64,000 nt of DNA, from the NCBI GenBank assembly GCA_036267975.1, contig DATAVA010000029.1, positions 1 through 64,000 on the forward strand, in the 5' to 3' direction. Position numbers and translations under genes: made by a program. How positions within the stretch are numbered: the first letter of the stretch is position 1; each line of letters begins with the position of its first letter. Of this stretch, positions 18,765 to 26,227 are shown piece by piece. The DNA comes from DAIDKA01 sp036267975 (GTDB lineage Bacteria; Pseudomonadota; Gammaproteobacteria; Steroidobacterales; Steroidobacteraceae). A model generated the notes under the pieces. It saw nothing but the letters and a program-made list of their open reading frames with translations, searched no databases and was not told where the DNA came from.

Positions 18765-18828
18765 GCGCGTATCTCCTGTCTGACGTGTGCAGCCACCTAT
18801 TGATGTGGCGCTTTGCTATTGTAGCGCC
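18765..18828. promoter_or_regulatory. Divergent promoter with perfect inverted repeat
   Basis: A 64-bp gap between doxX (minus) and the SDR gene (plus). TGGCGCT (18806-18812), 10 nt, AGCGCCA (18823-18829) form a perfect 7+7 inverted repeat whose right arm ends in the A of the SDR start codon. It could be a repressor operator for both arms of the sugar-oxidation locus, or an RNA hairpin that hides the start codon. TTGATG (18800-18805) is a possible -35, but no matching -10 is clear. Confidence 0.45.
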
Positions 18829-19665
18829 ATGGCCTCTGAATCGACTGCACCCGCGCTATCACCGCAGCGTGTGTTGGCGGGCCAGAAGGCGCTCGTCACG
18901 GGTGCGAACTCGGGCATCGGGCGCGGCGTAGCGCTCGCGCTCGGCCTGGCCGGGGCGGACGTGGTCGTCAACTACGTGAGCGGTGATGACACCGCCAATG
19001 CCGTCGTCGATGAAATCCGTAGCAAGGGTGCGCAGGCCTTCGCCTACCAGGCGGACGTATCCAACGAATCTCAGGTCATCGCCATGTTCAAAGCCATGTG
19101 CGAGCGGTTTGGGACCGTCGATATTCTGGTGGCGAATGCGGGCCTGCAGCGCGATTCGGCCATTCAGGACATGACGCTCGAGCACTGGAACACCGTTCTG
19201 AATGTGAATCTCACGGGGCAATTTCTCTGCGCCCGCGAGGCCGTGCGTGAATTCCTGCGGCGCGGCGTGGTCAAGGAAGTGTCGTGCGCGGCCGGCAAGA
19301 TCATCTGCATGAGTTCGGTGCATCAGGAAATACCCTGGGGTGGGCACGCCAACTATGCGACCTCCAAGGGCGGCATCAAGCTGCTGATGGAAAGCCTCGC
19401 GCAGGAGCTTGCGCCGCACCACATCCGCGTCAATGGAATTGCGCCGGGAGCAATCCGCACGCCGATCAATACTTCGGCGTGGAATACCCAGGAAGCGTAC
19501 GCGCAGCTGATGACGCTCATTCCCTACGGGCGCATCGGAGAACCGGAGGACATCGCCCGCGCCGCGGTATGGCTGGCCTCCGATCACTCCGATTATGTCG
19601 TGGGCTCGACGCTTTTCATCGACGGTGGCATGAGCCTCTATCCGGGGTTTGCGACGGGCGGATGA
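18829..19665 (+). CDS. Short-chain dehydrogenase/reductase, glucose 1-dehydrogenase-like
   Basis: 278 residues from the ATG at 18829. The frame is open 42 bp further upstream, but those codons lie in the divergent promoter. It is a classical SDR: cofactor motif TGANSGIGRG (about 25-34), NAG in VANAGLQ, catalytic Ser in CMSSVHQ, YATSK (Tyr and Lys, about 185-190), and RVNGIAPGAIRTPIN. The C-terminal IDGGMSLYPGF resembles Bacillus-type glucose 1-dehydrogenase. Glucose oxidation to gluconolactone is therefore likely, but SDR specificity is easily misread. It is the first gene of a plus-strand set with the GMC enzyme (12-bp gap) and GH15. Confidence 0.82.
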   Translation: MASESTAPALSPQRVLAGQKALVTGANSGIGRGVALALGLAGADVVVNYVSGDDTANAVVDEIRSKGAQAFAYQADVSNESQVIAMFKAMCERFGTVDILVANAGLQRDSAIQDMTLEHWNTVLNVNLTGQFLCAREAVREFLRRGVVKEVSCAAGKIICMSSVHQEIPWGGHANYATSKGGIKLLMESLAQELAPHHIRVNGIAPGAIRTPINTSAWNTQEAYAQLMTLIPYGRIGEPEDIARAAVWLASDHSDYVVGSTLFIDGGMSLYPGFATGG

Positions 19666-19677
19666 TCGGCTCACCTC

Positions 19678-21243
19678 ATGGCGGATAGTCATTTCGACGT
19701 CATCATCATCGGCAGCGGCCCCGGCGGCGCTTCGGTGGCGCATCGGCTGGCAGCGACGGGAGCGAAAATCCTGCTGCTCGAACGGGGCGACTATCTGCCC
19801 CGCTCACGTGCGAATTGGGACTCGCAGACCGTCTTCGTCGATGGCACTTATCAGGCCAAGGAAACCTGGTATGGGCGGGATGGCCGCACCTTCCACCCCG
19901 GCCTGCACTACTACGTCGGCGGTAACTCGAAAGTCTACGGGGCCGCACTGCTGCGCTTGCGGGAGCGGGACTTCGAGGAACTGCAACACGCCGATGGCGT
20001 ATCGCCGGCGTGGCCGCTCAAATACGCGGCGTTTGAACCGTATTACGCGCAGGCCGAAGCCCTGTTTCATGTGCACGGGCAGCGCGGCGAGGATCCGACC
20101 GAGCCCGCGCGCAGCAGCGCTTTCCCGTATGCGCCGGTGTCGCACGAGCCGCGCATCCAGGCACTCAGTGACAGCCTGCGCGCGCAGGGGCTGCGCCCCT
20201 TCCACCTGCCCTTGGGAATACTGCTCGATGAAAAGGACGGCAAGGTGACGCCGACCAGCATCTGCATTCGCTGCGACGCGTTCGACGGGTTTCCGTGCCT
20301 GCTGAACGGCAAGGCCGATGCGCAGGTGATGTGCGTTGATCCGGCGCTCAAGGCGCACCCGAACCTGACGCTGCTGACGAACGCCTATGTGGAAAAGCTC
20401 GAAACGGATGCACCGGGGCGCAGCATCACCGGGGTGTGCGTCACTCGCCATGGCTTGGCGGAACGTTACTCGGCCGATGTCGTCGTGGTGGCCTGTGGCG
20501 CGCTGTCCTCCGCCCTGCTGTTGTTACGCTCCGCCAGCGATCGTCATCCGCGCGGCCTTGCCAACGGCTCGGATCAGGTCGGCCGCAATTACATGCGGCA
20601 CAATCAATCGATCCTGATGGCCCTGATGCGCGAGCCCAATGATACGGTGTTCCAGAAGACGCTTGCGCTCAGTGATTTTTACTTCGGCGCGCCCGATTGG
20701 AAATTTCCGCTCGGGCTCATTCAGATGTGTGCCAGTGCGCACGGTGCGCAGATCCGGGGCGAAGAACTCCCCGCATGGCTTGAATGGTTTCCGAAAAAGC
20801 CGTTCGCGGTCATGGCGCACCACGCCCTGAACTTCTGGCTGTCCAGCGAAGACCTGCCGCGGCCCGAGAACCGCATTTATTATGCGGGTGATCGGGTGGT
20901 TCTGGATGTCACCGAAGGCAACCTGGAGGCGCACCATCGATTGCGCGCCAAGCTCGAGCAGATCATCACCGCAACCGCAGGCCATCCGGTGCTGCTGGAA
21001 AGGAGTCTGTATCTGGGCAAGGACATCCCGATCGGCGGCACCGCTCATCAGGCCGGAACCGCCCGCTTCGGGTCGGACCCGGGCTCCTCGGTGCTGGATG
21101 TGAACTGCAAGGCGCACGAGCTGGACAATCTGTACGTCACGGACGCGAGCTTCTTTCCGTCCATTGGCGCCGTGAATCCGACGCTGACCATCATCGCCAA
21201 TGCGCTGCGCGTGGCTGACATCATCGCCTCCGGAAATTTATGA
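19678..21243 (+). CDS. GMC family FAD-dependent oxidoreductase
   Basis: 521 residues. The FAD-binding motif is IIIGSGPGGASVAHRL (9-24). The C-terminal GMC signature has the catalytic histidine in GGTAHQAGTARFG (about 450) and NPTLT near 505. There is no signal peptide. A cysteine cluster, C196, C199, C207 and C219 (in SICIRCDAFDGFPC and VMC), is suggestive of a metal or Fe-S site like those in some bacterial FAD sugar dehydrogenases. GMC members oxidise sugars and alcohols; the SDR, lactonase and glucosidase neighbours point to a sugar. Its stop overlaps the GH15 start as ATGA. Confidence 0.87.
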   Translation: MADSHFDVIIIGSGPGGASVAHRLAATGAKILLLERGDYLPRSRANWDSQTVFVDGTYQAKETWYGRDGRTFHPGLHYYVGGNSKVYGAALLRLRERDFEELQHADGVSPAWPLKYAAFEPYYAQAEALFHVHGQRGEDPTEPARSSAFPYAPVSHEPRIQALSDSLRAQGLRPFHLPLGILLDEKDGKVTPTSICIRCDAFDGFPCLLNGKADAQVMCVDPALKAHPNLTLLTNAYVEKLETDAPGRSITGVCVTRHGLAERYSADVVVVACGALSSALLLLRSASDRHPRGLANGSDQVGRNYMRHNQSILMALMREPNDTVFQKTLALSDFYFGAPDWKFPLGLIQMCASAHGAQIRGEELPAWLEWFPKKPFAVMAHHALNFWLSSEDLPRPENRIYYAGDRVVLDVTEGNLEAHHRLRAKLEQIITATAGHPVLLERSLYLGKDIPIGGTAHQAGTARFGSDPGSSVLDVNCKAHELDNLYVTDASFFPSIGAVNPTLTIIANALRVADIIASGNL

Positions 21244-23591
21244 GCAATGAAGCGTTCGGCGCGCCCGGCGTCGCGCCCACCTGGTGTTCCAGTGACAAGG
21301 ATTTCGTCACCACGGCTCTTGGCGCCGGCCGCCTGTGGGCAACGGTCGGTCACGGCATCATCAACGAGGTCTATTGGCCCTCCACCGGACGACCGCAGAT
21401 CCGCGACTTTGGCTTCTACCTGGTCGGGGCGGCCGGTTGGATCGACTTGAAGCGCATCAACAGCTATCGCCTCGCCACACCGGCCGCGTACCTGCCGGCG
21501 CTGACGATCACGCATGAGGGCGATGGCTATCAGCTGGCCCTTGAAATCCTGCCCGATCCGACCCGCGATGCGCTGTTGGTACGATTCAAGCTGCGGGGCG
21601 AGTACCAGCTGGTCGTACTGCTTGCCCCGCATCTGGGCAGCACCGGTCGCGACAATACGGCGTGGATCGAGGACGGCCTGGCGTACGCGGCGGGTGGCAG
21701 CGATGCGCTGTGCCTCGCCGCGGACCCGCCGCTGGGCCAATTGAGTTGTGGCTTTGTCGGCGCTTCGGATGGCTGGCAGGATCTTGATGCGCACGGCAAG
21801 CTGACCTATGAATTTGCCCGCGCGGCCGAGGGCACGGTCGCGCTCACCGGCGCAGCCCCCGGCGCACAAGGCGTGCTGGCGTTGGCATTCTCGGGCGATG
21901 CGCGCGGCGCGCGCACCCTGGCGCGCAGCGCCCTCGCCGATGGGTTTGATGTGCTGCGCGCGGAATTCCTGCAAGGCTGGAGCGCCTGGGGCGCGCAGCT
22001 GCGCCTGCCACGGCCGAACGATATTCTGGGCGAAGCCGCGTTGCTGTCGGCGACGGTGCTGAAGATACACGAGGATCGCACCTTCCCCGGCGCCGTGGTC
22101 GCAAGCCTGAGTGTTCCGTGGGGCAGCAGCACGGACTCACTCGGCGGCTACCACCTCGTGTGGCCACGGGATGCGACGCTCACCGCCTTCGCGCTGCTCG
22201 CCGCAAATCAGCGCATCGATGCGCGGCACATCCTCGGGCACCTCATGGCGAGCCAGCAGCCCGATGGTCACTGGCCGCAGAATTATTTTCCGAGCGGGAC
22301 GCCGTTCTGGAACGGTCGGCAACTGGATGAGACCGCATTCCCGGTGCTGCTCGCGGCGAAATTGCGCGAGCTCGGAGATGGCGAGTTGCCCGGCGTCGGC
22401 GCGATGGTGCGTGCCGCCGTCGGGTATATCGCACGCACCGGTCCGGCCAGCGAGCAGGACCGGTGGGAGGAGAACCCGGGTGTCAGCCCGTTCACGCTCG
22501 CCGTGGCCATCAGTGCCCTCGTGGCCGCCGCGCCGTGGCTCTCGGCCGAGGAATGCGCTTATGCGTTGTCGTTGGCGGATGGTTGGAACGAGCGGCTGGA
22601 ATCATGGTGCTACGTCAAGGGCAACGAGCTGGCGAGGCAACTGGGCGTCGCGGGCTACTACGTGCGGATCGCCGCCGTGCACAGGACGGGCGACTGGACC
22701 GAGCGCGTGCATCTGTGCAATCGCGATGGCGAAGTGATTCGCGCCAGCGCATTGATCAGCCTGGATTTCTCATACCTGGTGCGCCTCGGACTGCGCAATG
22801 CGCACGATCCGCGCATCCAGGATACGATCAAGGTCATCGACCACATTCTGCGGGTCGAAACGCCGTCCGGTCCGGTCTATCACCGTTACAACGAGGATGG
22901 CTACGGCGAACATGCCGATGGCAGTCCCTTCGACGGCAGCGGGATCGGGCGGGCATGGCCACTGCTGGTCGGCGAGCGCGGTCACCTGGCCATGCAGGCC
23001 GGGGAAGATTCGACTCCCTATTTGCGCACGATCTGGAACTGTGCGAGCCCCGGCGGCCTGCTCCCGGAACAGGTGTGGGACAGCCCTGCGATCGAGGATC
23101 GCGGGCTATACCCGGGCCGGCCCTCCGGCAGCGCGATGCCGCTGCTGTGGGCACACGCGGAATTCCTCAAACTGATCATCGCCCAGGAAAGTCGTCGTCC
23201 GGCGGAAATGCTCGAAGCCGTCGAGCGTCATTTCGCCGCAGGGACGGTGAGCGTTGCGCCCGCGTGGCATTGGCGCACGGAGGTGCCGGTGTGGCACCTG
23301 CAAAAAGCCCATGCGCTCCTCATCGAGGATCGGCGCCCGTTCACCCTGCACTACGGCTTTGACGGTTGGCAGCACGTGACCGACCAAGATGCCGAGCGCC
23401 AACCCTTCGGCATGTGGGCAGTGACGCTTCCCGTGGCTGAACTGCAACCTCATCGGCGCCTGGATTTCACGCGCCGCTACGACAACGGCTGGGAGGGCAA
23501 GGATCACCAGGTAAGCCTCGGGCATCAGGCCGTTACGCTGGCGCTGGCCACAACGCCAGCGACGCCGGCTCGGTCCGGTGCGGGTCCATAG
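21240..23591 (+). CDS. Glycoside hydrolase family 15 (glucoamylase/glucodextranase/trehalase-like)
   Basis: 783 residues. An N-terminal beta-sandwich domain (about 1-265) has the GH15 opening GRLWATVGHGIINEVYWPS. An (alpha/alpha)6 barrel follows. Landmarks are YHLVWPRDAT (about 302-311), RWEENPGVSPFT (about 409-420, with the likely general acid Glu) and GLLPEQVWD (about 609-617, with the likely general base Glu). There is no signal peptide, so it should act in the cytoplasm on maltodextrin, isomalto-oligosaccharide or trehalose, releasing glucose. It overlaps the GMC gene by 4 bp. Glucose it frees could feed the SDR/GMC oxidation steps next to it (inference). Confidence 0.88.
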   Translation: MSNEAFGAPGVAPTWCSSDKDFVTTALGAGRLWATVGHGIINEVYWPSTGRPQIRDFGFYLVGAAGWIDLKRINSYRLATPAAYLPALTITHEGDGYQLALEILPDPTRDALLVRFKLRGEYQLVVLLAPHLGSTGRDNTAWIEDGLAYAAGGSDALCLAADPPLGQLSCGFVGASDGWQDLDAHGKLTYEFARAAEGTVALTGAAPGAQGVLALAFSGDARGARTLARSALADGFDVLRAEFLQGWSAWGAQLRLPRPNDILGEAALLSATVLKIHEDRTFPGAVVASLSVPWGSSTDSLGGYHLVWPRDATLTAFALLAANQRIDARHILGHLMASQQPDGHWPQNYFPSGTPFWNGRQLDETAFPVLLAAKLRELGDGELPGVGAMVRAAVGYIARTGPASEQDRWEENPGVSPFTLAVAISALVAAAPWLSAEECAYALSLADGWNERLESWCYVKGNELARQLGVAGYYVRIAAVHRTGDWTERVHLCNRDGEVIRASALISLDFSYLVRLGLRNAHDPRIQDTIKVIDHILRVETPSGPVYHRYNEDGYGEHADGSPFDGSGIGRAWPLLVGERGHLAMQAGEDSTPYLRTIWNCASPGGLLPEQVWDSPAIEDRGLYPGRPSGSAMPLLWAHAEFLKLIIAQESRRPAEMLEAVERHFAAGTVSVAPAWHWRTEVPVWHLQKAHALLIEDRRPFTLHYGFDGWQHVTDQDAERQPFGMWAVTLPVAELQPHRRLDFTRRYDNGWEGKDHQVSLGHQAVTLALATTPATPARSGAGP

Positions 23592-23602
23592 ATTCCCGGC
23601 GT

Positions 23603-24415
23603 TTAGCGCCTCTTCATGCACATGAGGAAGTGATCGCCCATATCGCGCAGGAGCGGCCAGGCGGCGACCCGCCGATCTATTTGCCACAACCGTTCGTGCC
23701 AATGCGGATGCCGCTCCCGCACCCACGTCAGATAAGGTGGCGGCGCAAACAGGCACAGGCCGCGATATCGCTCAAGCTGAAAAAACGGTTTGAAGGCGCG
23801 GTAGAACTGCGAAGGGGTGAAATAGTTGGACCAGATGGTGTGCTGATTCATGCCCACCGGCACTACGGAGCGTGAGAACCGCACCGCGACGCGGGCCCAG
23901 CGACGCTTGAGCGAGTAGTGCGCGATCTCCCACGGGCAGATGCGTCCAATGACCGAAAACACCAGCATGCCACCCGGTTTGAGCAGCCGCGCGCATTCGC
24001 GTGCCGTGTCGGCAAGGGCTGGGACGCAATTGAGTGGACCCAGATTCGAGTAGGCACCGTCATAGCAAGCTGAGTCGGTTATTCTCTCGAGCTCATGCGC
24101 TCCGATGTTCGCACCGGTAACCTGTCCGGATACGTTCTCCTGCTCGGCGCGCGCAATGGTCCTGCGCACCATTCCTGGAGACCAGTCCGTCGCAGTGACC
24201 GCATGGCCGCATTGCGCCATACGAACGGCATCCAGGCCGGTCCCGCAACCGAGGTCGAGCAGGCGGCTCGGGTTGGTGAACACCGCATCCAGCGCCTGCC
24301 ACATCTGCGCGCGCATCTCCTGGATCAGCAGATTGTTGCCGCGCGGGCCGTCATAGTCGGCTGCAACGCTATCGAAGGCCTCGCGGGTATCGTTCAATTG
24401 CTGGCGCAGACTCAC
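23603..24415 (-). CDS. Class I SAM-dependent methyltransferase
   Basis: 270 residues. The SAM-binding motif I is LLDLGCGTGLDAV (about 52-64), followed by the acidic ATDWSPGM loop. Motif LLKPGGMLVFSV (about 144-155) marks the end of the Rossmann core. The C-terminal 100 residues are Arg- and aromatic-rich and could bind substrate. The substrate is unknown. It ends 11 bp from the convergent GH15 gene and is divergent from the glycosyltransferase-like gene across a 270-bp gap. It may belong to the biosynthetic locus to its right rather than to the sugar genes. Confidence 0.85.
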   Translation of the reverse strand: MSLRQQLNDTREAFDSVAADYDGPRGNNLLIQEMRAQMWQALDAVFTNPSRLLDLGCGTGLDAVRMAQCGHAVTATDWSPGMVRRTIARAEQENVSGQVTGANIGAHELERITDSACYDGAYSNLGPLNCVPALADTARECARLLKPGGMLVFSVIGRICPWEIAHYSLKRRWARVAVRFSRSVVPVGMNQHTIWSNYFTPSQFYRAFKPFFQLERYRGLCLFAPPPYLTWVRERHPHWHERLWQIDRRVAAWPLLRDMGDHFLMCMKRR

Positions 24416-24685
24416 GCTGGCACCACGAACGGATCGGCCAGGATATCGGCGCTCACGCGAGTCATCGCCAGCGTCCGTGATCGCGCATGTTCGCGGTTCC
24501 CATGCGGGTATGTGCGCTGTGCAGCGCTTTGGGTTTATCCGCGCTGCAAAAATACCCTCCTGGAAGCCATCGGATTGAACTGGAAGCAGCCGTGACGGTA
24601 CTCACACGTCAGGTATTGGTTTGCGAGGTCAGCCTGTGTCTGCGTGTGCCGATCACCGGCGGTCGCCCGGCGAGGACGCCCGTTT
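24416..24685. other. 270-bp divergent intergenic region
   Basis: It lies between the methyltransferase (minus) and the glycosyltransferase-like gene (plus). Open frames cross it in several phases, but none has a convincing start, Shine-Dalgarno or recognisable peptide. It must hold the promoters of both genes. No precursor-peptide gene, tRNA or terminator could be recognised. An in-frame ATG at 24644 would extend the plus-strand gene by 14 residues. Confidence 0.4.
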
Positions 24686-26227
24686 ATGACCGAACAGGAA
24701 TATGCGGAGCTGTGTGCGACCTGCGACCGTCTACTGCACGGCCCGGGCACAAGTCTGAACCGGGTGGCCATTCCCCTGCTCCACGTTATCAATGAGCACC
24801 CAACAGGTTTACGCCAATACGCGCCGGCATTGCGCGGTGCCATACAAGACAGCCTGCCAGGGTCGTTCCGGCGTCACTCCAGGGCGCTCGGGCGTGTCGG
24901 ACGCGCGCTCCTGCGCGCAACGGGACCGCGGGCTGCGCCTGCGCAATCCGGGCAACCCGACGCCCGCCCGAAAGTGTTGATCGTCTCGCATCTGTCCAGC
25001 CCGGGCCAACTGGTCGCCGCGGATGACTTCTACTTCGGTGCCTTACAGCAGCAACTGCATGATCGCGGTGCGAGCTCCGTGCTGATTCTCGTGGATCATC
25101 TGCGCGACGCGGCAGCGCGGCACGCTTGCAACGCACGATTGCTCCCGGGCACGCGCCACCTGCTGCCGCAGCGCGTGTCGACGGCCGTGGAGGCACAGAT
25201 CTGGCGGCAGTGCATCAAGTCTGCGCAGGGCCTGCGCCGGGAGGCACTTCAGCCAAACAGTGCGCTCGAGCGCGCGCTCGCCATACTCGCAAGCCAGCAG
25301 GCGCTGATGGCAGGCGCGGTAGCAAACCTGCGCCTGCACGCGTCGATCCGCGAGCTATGCTGGCGGCTGCTGCCGGACATCGTCATCACCACATACGAGG
25401 GCGACGCCAGCGAGCGAATGGTCTGGCATGCCGCGCGCGCGGTCCCGCGACCGCCGCTATGTGTCGGCTACCAGCACACCCGCCTCATGCGCCGCTCGCA
25501 TGCGATCCGGCACCGGCTCGGCCCGCATCTTCCTGCCTGCGATCCGGATGTCATTCTGACGCTGGGGCAAAGCTCCCAAGCAACGCTCGCGTCCAGTCCG
25601 CAGCTGCATTCGACCCGACTCATTACGTACGGATCGCATCGACGTGCTGCGGCCCGCCAGAACCCGGAGCTGGCGCAGCGGCCAAACGGCTGCCTGGTGC
25701 TCCCGGATGCGGACGAAAGCGAATGCGCCATCCTGTTTGGATTTGCCGCGGAGTGCGCACGCCGTTGCCCGTCTATCGAATTCGTGTTTCGTCCGCACCC
25801 GATAACAGACTTCATGGCACTGCGGACACGGCAGTCGGTGCTGCACACGCTGCCGCATAACGTGACGGTGTCTAGCTTCGGCAACCTGGAACAGGACTGT
25901 TTGCGGGCACGCTACTGCCTGTATCGCGGATCCTCTGCCGTAATCCACGCCGTGCTGCTGGGCCTGAAGCCCTTCTACGTTGCAGGTCCCGGCGAGCTAT
26001 CGTTGGATCCGCTCTTCGAGCTGAATGACTGGCGCGAAACAGTGCAGTCGCCGCAGCAGTTCCAGCTGCGGGTCGAGCTGGCGCGGGATCTGCCCGACCC
26101 GGCGGGAGCGCAGCGCGCCTGGGAATACTGTGATCGCTACGTCGCGGCCGTGCAGCCTGAGGCCATCGATGAACTGCTGCGGCTGGTCGCATCTCCAGGA
26201 AGGAAGCTGACGCGCGGCGCCTCATGA
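24686..26227 (+). CDS. GT-B-like glycosyltransferase / surface polysaccharide biosynthesis protein
   Basis: 513 residues from the ATG at 24686. It is not a close match to a named enzyme. The fold is readable as GT-B-like: an N-terminal domain with a KVLIVSHLSSPGQ strand-loop start near residue 97, a central Arg-rich helical part, and a C-terminal half with EFVFRPHPITDF (about 362) and YRGSSAVIHAVLLGLKPFYV (about 412-431). FRPHP and GSSA...G.KP patterns are seen in capsule-type and CDP-glycerol-type transferases. There are no membrane spans. It converges with the fused dehydrogenase gene, overlapping it by 6 bp, and may add a sugar to the product of the neighbouring cluster. Confidence 0.6.
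   Translation: MTEQEYAELCATCDRLLHGPGTSLNRVAIPLLHVINEHPTGLRQYAPALRGAIQDSLPGSFRRHSRALGRVGRALLRATGPRAAPAQSGQPDARPKVLIVSHLSSPGQLVAADDFYFGALQQQLHDRGASSVLILVDHLRDAAARHACNARLLPGTRHLLPQRVSTAVEAQIWRQCIKSAQGLRREALQPNSALERALAILASQQALMAGAVANLRLHASIRELCWRLLPDIVITTYEGDASERMVWHAARAVPRPPLCVGYQHTRLMRRSHAIRHRLGPHLPACDPDVILTLGQSSQATLASSPQLHSTRLITYGSHRRAAARQNPELAQRPNGCLVLPDADESECAILFGFAAECARRCPSIEFVFRPHPITDFMALRTRQSVLHTLPHNVTVSSFGNLEQDCLRARYCLYRGSSAVIHAVLLGLKPFYVAGPGELSLDPLFELNDWRETVQSPQQFQLRVELARDLPDPAGAQRAWEYCDRYVAAVQPEAIDELLRLVASPGRKLTRGAS

Noticed and set aside
24487..24795. Possible small Cys-containing peptide gene upstream of the glycosyltransferase (precursor peptide?)
   Set aside because: It runs into the next gene in another frame, has no Shine-Dalgarno and no core/leader pattern, so it cannot be supported as a precursor.
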